Positions 8,732 to 16,350 of a stretch of 20,774 nucleotides of DNA are shown here, one piece after another. The DNA comes from a bacterium. GTDB taxonomy: Bacteria; UBP14; UBA6098; JAFGQG01. The notes beneath the pieces were generated by a model. That model had not been told where the DNA came from. It ran no database searches and saw nothing but the letters and a program-made list of their open reading frames with translations. A program made the translations under genes and the position numbers. Position 1 is the first letter of the stretch; each line of letters starts with the position of its first letter. The stretch covers positions 1 to 20,774 of the forward strand of contig JAFGGQ010000177.1 in NCBI GenBank assembly GCA_016930435.1, read 5' to 3'.

Positions 8732-9063
8732 ACAAGACACCACTTAATCTGCCGCATTCCAAGGTAACCGAACTGGAGAAACTCGTCAATTACCAGCCAA
8801 ATTCAATAGTAAGCAGTACGCTGATCGACAAAAAGGTGGGCACTATCACCCTGTTCGCCTTCGACCAGGGACAGGGCCTCAGCGAACATTCCGCCCCTTA
8901 CGATGCCTTCGTTTTCCTCCTGGACGGTAAAGCCGAATTTTCAATACTGGGAAAACCCTACCCGGCTGAAAAGGGCGGGATGCTCATCATGCCGGCAAAC
9001 GACCCCCATGCGGTAAAAGCAATTACCCCTTTTAAAATGATGCTTGTCATGATAAGGGAATAG
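8728..9063 (+). CDS. Small single-domain cupin protein
   Basis: This 111-aa single-domain cupin (COG1917-like) has no signal peptide and is therefore cytoplasmic. Motif 1 reads 'GLSEHSAPYDA...LLDG' (50-67): His54 is present, but the usual second His (H-x-H) is replaced, leaving S-A-P. Motif 2 reads 'MPANDPHAVKA' (88-98) with His94. The metal site would therefore be incomplete or use other ligands, and a binding or sensory role is as plausible as catalysis. From memory, cupins with the EH-x-APYDA signature often sit beside hybrid-cluster-protein and CooS-type genes; this should be verified. The start overlaps the Rrf2 stop and has an AAGGAAGG ribosome site (8716-8723). It is followed by a 148-nt gap with a tandem repeat before cooS. 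Confidence 0.85.
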   Translation: MNKTPLNLPHSKVTELEKLVNYQPNSIVSSTLIDKKVGTITLFAFDQGQGLSEHSAPYDAFVFLLDGKAEFSILGKPYPAEKGGMLIMPANDPHAVKAITPFKMMLVMIRE

Positions 9064-9064
9064 T

Positions 9065-9096
9065 GGGGAAGGAATAAATAGGGGAAGGAATAAATA
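9065..9096 (+). repeat. Two tandem copies of a 16-bp unit
   Basis: GGGGAAGGAATAAATA occurs perfectly twice in a row (9065-9080 and 9081-9096), directly after the cupin stop. Each unit carries a GGAAGG that resembles a ribosome site. The second is followed by ATG at 9097 opening a four-codon frame (Met-Asp-Lys-Ala-stop). It may be replication slippage or a small leader element. Confidence 0.85.
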
Positions 9097-9211
9097 ATGG
9101 ATAAGGCTTAGAACGCCGAACAGACTGATTGTAATTATAATCGGGGATAAATTCAGAAAGGGAAAAATAATAGAATAATCTTCGAAATACTTTTCAGGGA
9201 GGTGCATTTAA

Positions 9212-11116
9212 ATGGACAAGAACAGGATTTCACATCATGAATCGGTTGTTAGGATGTATGATCGCCTGAAGGCGGACGGGATGACTAATTTATGGGATCG
9301 TTACGAGGCGCAGGGGATGGGCGGTAATCCTGACCAGCGCTGCCCCTTCTGTATGGGAGGTGTTCGGTGTGACCTGTGTTCCAACGGCCCCTGCCGGGCT
9401 GATGTGGCCAAGGACAAACGCGGTGTATGTGGCATTACCGGCGACGGCATGGCAATGAGAATGATGCTCCTTCGCAATGTTATGGGTTCCGCAACTTACC
9501 AGTACCATGCCGATCAGACCATCAAGACACTGCGCGCAACCGCGAAGGAACAAACCCCTTATAAGATTTCAGAACCAGAGAAACTGATGGACTTTGCTGC
9601 CCGGCTGGGAGTGGGTACCTCTGGTACTAATGAGGAAGTAGCCCTGCGCTTTTGCGACTATGTTGAAGGCGAGTTTAATAAAAAATATTACGAACCCAGC
9701 GAGATCGTCGAAAAGCTTGCCCCAAACGAAAGAAAGGAACTTTGGAAAAAGCTGGATATCTTCCCCGGTGGTATATACGCCGAGATGATGTTCTCCACAA
9801 GCTCATGCCTGACTAATGTTGACGGCTATTATGTCAGTTTAGCATTAAAGGCAATGAGACTGGGCATTGCAATGGCTTACCAGAGCCAGATCGTGAACGA
9901 GTTCTGCCAGGACATCCTGTTCGGCATTCCCAGACCTCACAAGATGCGCGTGGACCTTGGTGTCCTTGACCCGGACTACGTAAACATTCTTCCCAACGGT
10001 CATGAACCGTTCCTGGGATTTGCCTTAGTGCAGGCAGCCCGGAAGCCGGAATGGCAGGAGAAGGCAAAAGCAGCCGGCGCAAAAGGACTTCGCATTATTG
10101 CTAATATCGAGACAGGGCAGGAGATGATACAGCGCTGGGAGATGGATGATGTATTCTATGGCTTCACCGGTAACTGGATTATGCAGGAAGCGGTCCTTGC
10201 CTCCGGTTGTGTAGATCTCTTTGCAGCGGATATGAACTGTTCTATGCAGGTCGATCCCATGTATGCCGATAAGTACCACTTCAAACTGGTGCCGGTAAGC
10301 GAATTGGTCGTATTTGAAGGGGTAAATGAGCGCATTAATTACAAACCGGAGAAAGCCGAAGCCCAGGCAGCCCAACTTTTGGAGATGGCAATAGCCAATT
10401 TCCCCGTGCGGAAGAAGAACGTTGAGGCGATCACCGGTCTGCCGATGAGCGAAGCGGTGGTAGGGTTCTCAACGGAAAGCATTTTAGCTGCACTGGGCGG
10501 CACCCTGGAACCCCTGCTCGAGGCGATCAAAAACGGCGCTATCCGGGGTGTAGCGGGATTGGTATCCTGTACCTCCCTTCGTGACAACGGGCAGGATGTG
10601 CATAGCGTAAAGGTAGCCAAGGAGCTGATCAAAAGGGATATTCTGGTATTATCGATGGGCTGCGGTAATGCCGCTATGCAGGTTGCCGGACTGTGCTCAC
10701 CGGAAGCAAAGGAGCTGGCTGGACCCGGACTGAAGAAGATATGTGAAGCTCTTGGCACTCCACCGGTGCTGAGTTACGGCACATGTACGGATACTGGCCG
10801 TGTGGCAGACCTTATTCACCATGTATCCAATGCACTGGGTGGGGTAGCCATTCCCGACCTGCCTATGGTCGCAGCGGCACCTGAGTATATGGAGCAGAAA
10901 GCCACCATTGACGCCATCTTCGCCCTCGCATTCGGATTATATACTTATGTAAATCCCATACCTCCGGTTACCGGCGCTCCCAACCTGGTGAAGCTGTTAA
11001 CCGAGGATATCAAAGGAGTTACCGGAGCATTACTCGATGTAGAAACTGACGCGGCAAAGGCTGCCGGCAATATGCTGGCACACATCGAGGCAAACCGCAA
11101 AAAGCTGGGAATTTAA
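9212..11116 (+). CDS. cooS: CooS-family (Ni-CODH-like) protein lacking one active-site Cys; probable hybrid-cluster-type enzyme
   Basis: This 634-aa protein has the usual length and full-length scaffold of the anaerobic CO dehydrogenase catalytic subunit. AGGGAGGTG (9196-9204) lies seven bases before the ATG. The B-cluster cysteines are C53, C56, C61 and C73. The D-cluster pair is C44-x2-C47, not the usual C-x7-C. C-cluster counterparts by motif are H264 (NGHEP), C343 (MNCSM), C453 (VSCTS), C484 (MGCGN) and C525 (YGTCTD); K563 is kept. The expected second Cys of 'CCTGNE' is Glu300, in 'NIETGQE'. Of the His ladder (H93, H96, H99, H102 in CODH-II) only His99 remains. Deviant CooS proteins missing one C-cluster Cys, such as C. 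hydrogenoformans CooS-V, hold an Fe/S/O hybrid cluster and slowly reduce hydroxylamine instead of oxidising CO. I infer a similar chemistry here. No cooC, cooF or acetyl-CoA synthase gene is nearby. Confidence 0.9.
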   Translation: MDKNRISHHESVVRMYDRLKADGMTNLWDRYEAQGMGGNPDQRCPFCMGGVRCDLCSNGPCRADVAKDKRGVCGITGDGMAMRMMLLRNVMGSATYQYHADQTIKTLRATAKEQTPYKISEPEKLMDFAARLGVGTSGTNEEVALRFCDYVEGEFNKKYYEPSEIVEKLAPNERKELWKKLDIFPGGIYAEMMFSTSSCLTNVDGYYVSLALKAMRLGIAMAYQSQIVNEFCQDILFGIPRPHKMRVDLGVLDPDYVNILPNGHEPFLGFALVQAARKPEWQEKAKAAGAKGLRIIANIETGQEMIQRWEMDDVFYGFTGNWIMQEAVLASGCVDLFAADMNCSMQVDPMYADKYHFKLVPVSELVVFEGVNERINYKPEKAEAQAAQLLEMAIANFPVRKKNVEAITGLPMSEAVVGFSTESILAALGGTLEPLLEAIKNGAIRGVAGLVSCTSLRDNGQDVHSVKVAKELIKRDILVLSMGCGNAAMQVAGLCSPEAKELAGPGLKKICEALGTPPVLSYGTCTDTGRVADLIHHVSNALGGVAIPDLPMVAAAPEYMEQKATIDAIFALAFGLYTYVNPIPPVTGAPNLVKLLTEDIKGVTGALLDVETDAAKAAGNMLAHIEANRKKLGI

Positions 11117-11416
11117 GTCATGTCCATTGAAAATTTCTGAAAATATCCGAAACACTTCTCCTTAAACCAGTATAATCGAGATCGGCGAGGAGAAGCAGTG
11201 GTCGGCGCTGATACTCTGATTAGAAGTCCTAAAGATATTCTGCATGGCCGGTACAATGAGAGTGGGTTTTTGCTCGTTATTAATAGAGGGTTTATTTCCC
11301 TGATTTTTCCCTGTTTATCATTTTATCCATCAAACTAAAGACCATTTCTATTGACTTACTCCCAAAGTTCCTTAAGTTTATCAAGGTAACAACGGTATTA
11401 TTAAATCGGCTTTATT
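11117..11416. other. Intergenic region between cooS and the S74 gene
   Basis: There is no credible gene in these 300 bases. CTTCTCCT near 11154 can pair with AGGAGAAG near 11188 around a ~26-nt loop, but no T tract follows. A weak AGGG/CCCT hairpin with a T-rich tail lies near 11287-11306 and is the best, poor, terminator candidate for cooS. A TTGACT at 11351 lacks a convincing -10. Confidence 0.45.
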
Positions 11417-11422
11417 GGGAGG
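11417..11422 (+). promoter_or_regulatory. Ribosome binding site that decides the S74 gene start
   Basis: GGGAGG (11417-11422) directly touches the in-frame TTG at 11423, too close for initiation there. It is six bases from the ATG at 11429. The ATG is therefore the start. Confidence 0.8.
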
Positions 11423-11428
11423 TTGATC

Positions 11429-13531
11429 ATGAAGAAATTAGTATTAATGATCTTGTCTATCTCATTGCCCTTATGGGCCCAAATTCCTCAGACTATAAAT
11501 TATCAGGGGAAGTTGACCGATCCCGCCGGGGTAGCTATTGAAGGCACAAGGGACATAGTATTCAGTCTTTATAACGATGTTTCCACTGGTACACTGCTGT
11601 GGACTGAATCCCATAGCGGGGTTCCGGTAGTAAAGGGGTTGTTCGATGTGGTCTTGGGTGAATTAAATCCTCTGAACCTGCCCTTTGACACCCAATATTG
11701 GATGGAACTTGATGTTGAAGGTGAAACGCTTTTCCCCAGGCAACCGCTTTCCACGGTCCCTTACTCATTCCGGGCGCTCTGGGCGGATAGCGTCTCTGGG
11801 GTATCAGTGATCACCTATATAGATTCAGTCAACTACATCGACAGCATTGCCTATATCGACTCGATAGTCTATATTGACAGCCTTAGTTTTGCGGACTTCA
11901 TTTCCTATATCGACAGCATCAATCATATTGACTTTATAAGTTATATCGACAGTATTGGCTATATCGACTCTATTACATGGATCGATTCCATAGGCTGGGT
12001 AGGTCATACGGTCTGGGCGGACAGCGCGCATTGGGCCGGTTATGTTCACTGGGATTCCATTGACGGAATACCAGGTGGTTTTTCAGATGGAGTGGATAAT
12101 GAAGGTATCACTTCCATTGAGAGTCAAACTGGTCCTGCTATCGATATTGCCACCGCCGGTACTGGCCTTTCCGTAGCCGGAGCGGGGAATGTCATCACGT
12201 TTACCCATAGCAGCGATGGGGATAACGATGCTAATAATGAATTGCAGACCATCACGGGGAGCGGTACTTCTTCTTTTACCCTTTCCGATGAGGGCGGCAC
12301 GATCACCCTGAACGGCACCGGTGGCGTAGATGTAACCCGGTCCGAAAACACCTTGATCATCGACGCTGCGGGAGCGGGAGAGGCTAACCAGACCATAATC
12401 ACCGGCGCGGGGGTAACCGGCGCGGAATCACCGGGAACCTCCGGGAATTTCACTATAAATGTTGGGGAGGGCTGGGGAATATCGACCACGGAAACGCAGG
12501 TTTCGGTTAACCAGACCACTCTCGATGGGCGTTATGCTTTGAGTAGCGGTAATGTAACCGGTAGCGGAAACGCTACCCGTGTAGCCTTCTGGAATACTCC
12601 TAACACCATATCTTCAAATGCAAATTTGTACTGGGATAATAGTAATAACCGACTGGGAATAGGTACCGGTAGTCCTTCCTATCCCTTGCACGTAATTGGT
12701 GACCGGGTTTCTTTAGGAGGGTCTAACACACTGACTTCTACCAGCGCCAATAATATAGCTATCGGCTCCGGAATTAATCTGTCGGCAGGAAGCTCTGCCT
12801 GGTACACTCATATCGGTATCGGCTACAACGCAGATGTTACAGCTACATCCTGCGCCTTAGCCCTGGGATATACCGTAGCCACCAGCCAGGGCTACAGCAT
12901 CGTGATGGGGATAAATTCCGAGATAACCGGCAGTGGCACCGGTTCACATGTTATCGGTAATCAAAGCAGCTCTACTGCAAGTAACGGTTACACATTTGGA
13001 TCAGATTGCGATGCCACTGCTACTCAAGCTATGGCTATCGGTTATAATGTTACCAATGATGTAGGAACTTCGGTAGAAATAGGCGCTTCATCAAGCGGAA
13101 CTGGAATATTTGTTAACAGCTCTAATAATGTTGGGATTGGGACTACCAGCCCTACATATAAACTGCATGTGAGCGGACGGATTAAATCCGATGGGATTAA
13201 TGAAACTTCAGATGCCCGGTTCAAGAAAAATGTTCAACCCATCGAAAATGCCCTTGAAAAGGCGCTAGCCCTGCAGGGAATCACCTTTGAGTGGAATCAA
13301 GAAAAAATGGGAGAGGATATGCAGCTGGGTTTGATAGCGCAGGATGTTGAAAAAATCCTGCCGGAGGTAGTGAATACGGATGAAGATGGCTATAAATCCA
13401 TAAGATATTCCGTAATGGTCGCCCTACTGATCGAGGCGTTAAAAGAACAGCAGGCGGAGCAAAAGATCCTGATGGAAAAGATTTACCTTCTTGAAGACGA
13501 ACTCCATGAGATCAAGGAAAGACTGGAATAG
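11429..13531 (+). CDS. Exported tail-fibre-like surface protein with C-terminal peptidase S74 chaperone domain
   Basis: This 700-aa protein starts with a signal peptide (MKKLVLMILSISLPLWAQ). Residues ~20-115 form the N-terminal domain common to these proteins ('INYQGKLTDPAG', 'PFDTQYWMELDVEG', 'RQPLSTVPYSFRA'). Residues 130-207 are 13 tandem hexads of the form aromatic-I-D-S-[IV]-x. A Gly/Thr-rich shaft follows, then YadA-head-like repeats (about 420-570: 'NNIAIGS', 'ALALGY', 'AMAIGY', 'NNVGIGT'). The end is a peptidase S74 / intramolecular chaperone domain: SDARFKKNV with the Ser594-Lys599 dyad used for self-cleavage in phage endosialidases, then 'LGLIAQDVEKILPEVV' and a terminal coiled coil (about 665-700). 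The family forms trimers. It probably acts as a surface fibre, not a phage protein, as no phage genes are near. No sorting domain is seen; the S74 domain occupies the C-terminus. Confidence 0.88.
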   Translation: MKKLVLMILSISLPLWAQIPQTINYQGKLTDPAGVAIEGTRDIVFSLYNDVSTGTLLWTESHSGVPVVKGLFDVVLGELNPLNLPFDTQYWMELDVEGETLFPRQPLSTVPYSFRALWADSVSGVSVITYIDSVNYIDSIAYIDSIVYIDSLSFADFISYIDSINHIDFISYIDSIGYIDSITWIDSIGWVGHTVWADSAHWAGYVHWDSIDGIPGGFSDGVDNEGITSIESQTGPAIDIATAGTGLSVAGAGNVITFTHSSDGDNDANNELQTITGSGTSSFTLSDEGGTITLNGTGGVDVTRSENTLIIDAAGAGEANQTIITGAGVTGAESPGTSGNFTINVGEGWGISTTETQVSVNQTTLDGRYALSSGNVTGSGNATRVAFWNTPNTISSNANLYWDNSNNRLGIGTGSPSYPLHVIGDRVSLGGSNTLTSTSANNIAIGSGINLSAGSSAWYTHIGIGYNADVTATSCALALGYTVATSQGYSIVMGINSEITGSGTGSHVIGNQSSSTASNGYTFGSDCDATATQAMAIGYNVTNDVGTSVEIGASSSGTGIFVNSSNNVGIGTTSPTYKLHVSGRIKSDGINETSDARFKKNVQPIENALEKALALQGITFEWNQEKMGEDMQLGLIAQDVEKILPEVVNTDEDGYKSIRYSVMVALLIEALKEQQAEQKILMEKIYLLEDELHEIKERLE

Positions 13532-13700
13532 TTTAAGAATGCCGGATGCCCCGAAGCATCGAGGGTATGGTGGAATGATGGGTTACAGATAATAATTGGA
13601 ATAATGGAATAATAGAACAATTTTATAAATCTAACAAACCATTAAAATATCATATTTGCATAAATTCAGATAAATAAAAGTTATTCGAAGGAATATTAAA

Positions 13701-16337
13701 ATGAACAATGCAATCCGTAATTTTCTTACATTTTTGATATTATTCTGTTTTATTGCTGCAGCATATCCTGCCAACTTCTACAATGGAATAAATACCTCTG
13801 GTTTCAGTGGATTTGAATTGAATCGGGGGCAAATATATGATGAGGATGGACAGGGGAGGCCGGAGGTCCAATTTGTGGCGGGTTTTCCGGGGGTAAATTT
13901 GTTTTTCACGCCGCAGGGAGTAGTATTATATTTCAGGCAGGTTGAGGCCTCAAAATTGGATCTGATAATGTCCGGTAAAATGCAAAACCCCTATTCTGCC
14001 GGGGAATGGGAGAGAATCATGTCTCAAATAGCGGAAGGGAACCTGGAAAAAGAAATGGTTAGGGCTAAAACCAACCTTTATCGCGTCGATTTGTGTTTCC
14101 CTGGTGCCGATCTGAGCCATGCCGGCGGTGAGTTTGAAAAGCAGGAAAAACGGCACTATTATCATCCTAATTATCCCGAGGGCATCAGGGATGTAATACT
14201 ATATGAAAGGATAAGATACAAAAATATATATGCGGGAATTGACCTGGTCTTTCGCATTCACAATGGGGTGCTGAAATATGATTTTGAAGTCGCTTCCGGG
14301 GCTGATCCGGATCAGATAAGGATCGCTTACAAAGGCTATGACAAAATGGAGCAGGACAAACAAGGAAATATCAATGTTCATATCCTACCGGGGATCATAA
14401 CGGAGCAGAAACCAGCCTGTTTTCAGGAAGGGGGCCAAATCCCCTCGGAATATGTGCTTTCGAATGATACGATACAATTCCGTTTACAGGATTATGACCA
14501 CGAAAAACCACTGATCATTGATCCTTCATTAGTGTGGTCAACCTACTTTCATGATGGGACTACCAGTGCCGCTTTTACTTATACCCGGCCGGTTTGGGAT
14601 TCAGAGGAAAACATGTTCATGGTGTTCGATACATATAACAGGACGGTCTTCCCTACCATTAATCCCGGCGGGGGAGCATATTATCAAAGCACAGCCGGGT
14701 CCACCGGCCTGCAGTTGGTTATCCAAAAATTCAATACTTCCCGCCAGATTGTATGGGCTACCTATTATGCAAGCAGTCAGGCCGCCAGCACCAATTTTAC
14801 CAATCAGGGCCTGGTGATCGATCAGAGTAATAACATTTATATAGTAGGGCATGTGTTCTATGTATATGCTGACCCTCCTGCCTCATTCCCTCTGTATAAT
14901 CCTGGAGGCGCCGCATATTATGAGAGCGCCCAGGGCAACAACCGGAATTTCATTTTGAAGTTCTCTTCATCCGGGGTTCGTTTATGGGCAACCATGTTCT
15001 GTACTTCGGGCGCTTCCAGCTCCGGGCTGGATCTGGAGGGCTTAGCCATTGACAATAACAATAAGCTGGTAATTGTGGGGCAGGCCTATACCCCGCCATC
15101 ATGGACATCCATGCCCGTTGCCAATCCGGGAGGTTCTCATTATTACAAAACTTCACCGGCAGAAAGCCGGGTACCCACCCTGCATCGGTTCTCCACCTCC
15201 CTGGGTCTGGAATGGAGCACTTACATCAGTCAGGGTACTTCGGGCACCTATTGCGGAAATGTGAATTCAACGGTGGATATAGATGGCAGTAATAATATTT
15301 TTGCCGCCAGCGATGCACATAGCTCCTATACAACCGTAAATCCGGGTGGAGGCGCTTATATCGATGGTACCGGTGTCAGCGGCAGAAAGATATCCATATA
15401 TAAATTTCTGAGTTCTGGTGCTTTGAACTGGTGCACTCTTTACGGCGGCTCCCTGAGCGCAAACAGCGTCTTATGGCAGGATATAAGGGATTTGAAAGTA
15501 GCCTCCAACGGCGATGTTTTTCTGGCAGGTAGGGTAAACACCACCAATTTCCCCACCTATAATCCGGGAGGGGGCGCTTATGTAAAGACAACATTGTCAA
15601 CCGGTAGTAGTTGGGTTTGCGACGGCGTAATACTCCAGTTTTCAAATGGCGGGGTAAGAAAATGGGCTACCTATTGCGGAGGGAACGGAACCAGTGATGG
15701 TACCGATTTCATGGGACTGGGATTGAATAGTATGGACGATATTTACATAGCGGGGATCAGCAGGAGCTCGGCCTTCCCGGTGATGAGCAAAACAGGAAGT
15801 TATAATCAGTCCAGCATCACCGGTGATTATGCCATTGTCCTGGCTCAGTTTAACGTGAACGGTGTCATGCAGTGGGCTTCCTATTTTGGGGATGTAACAT
15901 TTATGTCATCCGGAGGATTTGCCGCCCAGGCAGGGATGTGCGGTTCCAGTACCTTGATGCTGATGGGTACCGCCAATAACTCCTACAGTCTTACCACCGT
16001 TGATCCGGGTGGTGGAGCCTATTACAATGCTTCTATTGAAAGTGGTGGATCACTTACCGATTTTTATGCGGAGTTTTCGGAAGGCGCCTCGGGCTACGGC
16101 GGCCCCCCAGGCATCTGGACCTGGCTGGGATACAGCAACGATTGGTTCGACCCCTGCAACTGGGATAAGATGAGCGTTCCCACCTTAACTTCGGATGTTC
16201 AGATCCCGGGCGGAACTGCCTATTACCCGCTGATCGATGATGAAGCTGAATGCAAAAGCATTGAAATTGCAACTACCGCCGGCGCGGAAATCACTATTGA
16301 CGTTTCATCCGGGGGAAATCTGGAGGTTGCAGATTAA
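13701..16337 (+). CDS. Exported SBBP-type beta-propeller protein, apparently lacking its C-terminal end
   Basis: This is an 878-aa exported protein. The ATG at 13701 follows GAAGGA (13687-13692). Residues 1-24 are a signal peptide ending near AAAYPA. Residues ~30-280 match the conserved N-terminal domain of SBBP proteins ('FELNRGQ', 'VVLYF', 'YKNIYAGIDLVF', 'LKYDFEV', closing with 'KPLIIDPSLVWSTY'). Then come about seven ~75-residue propeller repeats marked by NPGGGAYY-like motifs at residues 321, 400, 475, 547, 621, a degenerate one near 697, and 768, with 'W(A/S/C)TY' strands between. The tail (~805-878) begins a typical 'WLGYSNDWFDPCNW...PTLTSDVQIPGG' module, which in relatives is followed by more sequence and often a sorting domain. 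Here it stops at 'GGNLEVAD'. Repeat copy 2 begins 13 nt after the stop, suggesting the 3' end was lost at that junction. Confidence 0.82.
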   Translation: MNNAIRNFLTFLILFCFIAAAYPANFYNGINTSGFSGFELNRGQIYDEDGQGRPEVQFVAGFPGVNLFFTPQGVVLYFRQVEASKLDLIMSGKMQNPYSAGEWERIMSQIAEGNLEKEMVRAKTNLYRVDLCFPGADLSHAGGEFEKQEKRHYYHPNYPEGIRDVILYERIRYKNIYAGIDLVFRIHNGVLKYDFEVASGADPDQIRIAYKGYDKMEQDKQGNINVHILPGIITEQKPACFQEGGQIPSEYVLSNDTIQFRLQDYDHEKPLIIDPSLVWSTYFHDGTTSAAFTYTRPVWDSEENMFMVFDTYNRTVFPTINPGGGAYYQSTAGSTGLQLVIQKFNTSRQIVWATYYASSQAASTNFTNQGLVIDQSNNIYIVGHVFYVYADPPASFPLYNPGGAAYYESAQGNNRNFILKFSSSGVRLWATMFCTSGASSSGLDLEGLAIDNNNKLVIVGQAYTPPSWTSMPVANPGGSHYYKTSPAESRVPTLHRFSTSLGLEWSTYISQGTSGTYCGNVNSTVDIDGSNNIFAASDAHSSYTTVNPGGGAYIDGTGVSGRKISIYKFLSSGALNWCTLYGGSLSANSVLWQDIRDLKVASNGDVFLAGRVNTTNFPTYNPGGGAYVKTTLSTGSSWVCDGVILQFSNGGVRKWATYCGGNGTSDGTDFMGLGLNSMDDIYIAGISRSSAFPVMSKTGSYNQSSITGDYAIVLAQFNVNGVMQWASYFGDVTFMSSGGFAAQAGMCGSSTLMLMGTANNSYSLTTVDPGGGAYYNASIESGGSLTDFYAEFSEGASGYGGPPGIWTWLGYSNDWFDPCNWDKMSVPTLTSDVQIPGGTAYYPLIDDEAECKSIEIATTAGAEITIDVSSGGNLEVAD

Positions 16338-16350
16338 AGTTTAAATGTTG

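Noticed and set aside
9212-11116. A CO-oxidising or Wood-Ljungdahl operon built around CooS.
   Set aside because: One active-site Cys is missing, the His ladder is mostly lost, and there is no cooC, cooF, acetyl-CoA synthase, hydrogenase or ferredoxin gene in the window.
11429-13531. S74 protein as part of a prophage.
   Set aside because: It has a signal peptide and the N-terminal domain of bacterial surface proteins, and no capsid, tail or lysis genes are adjacent.
14661-16040. Repeated DNA in the SBBP gene as a CRISPR array or minisatellite.
   Set aside because: The repeats are in frame, about 215-240 bp apart, and diverged at third codon positions, as expected for protein repeats.
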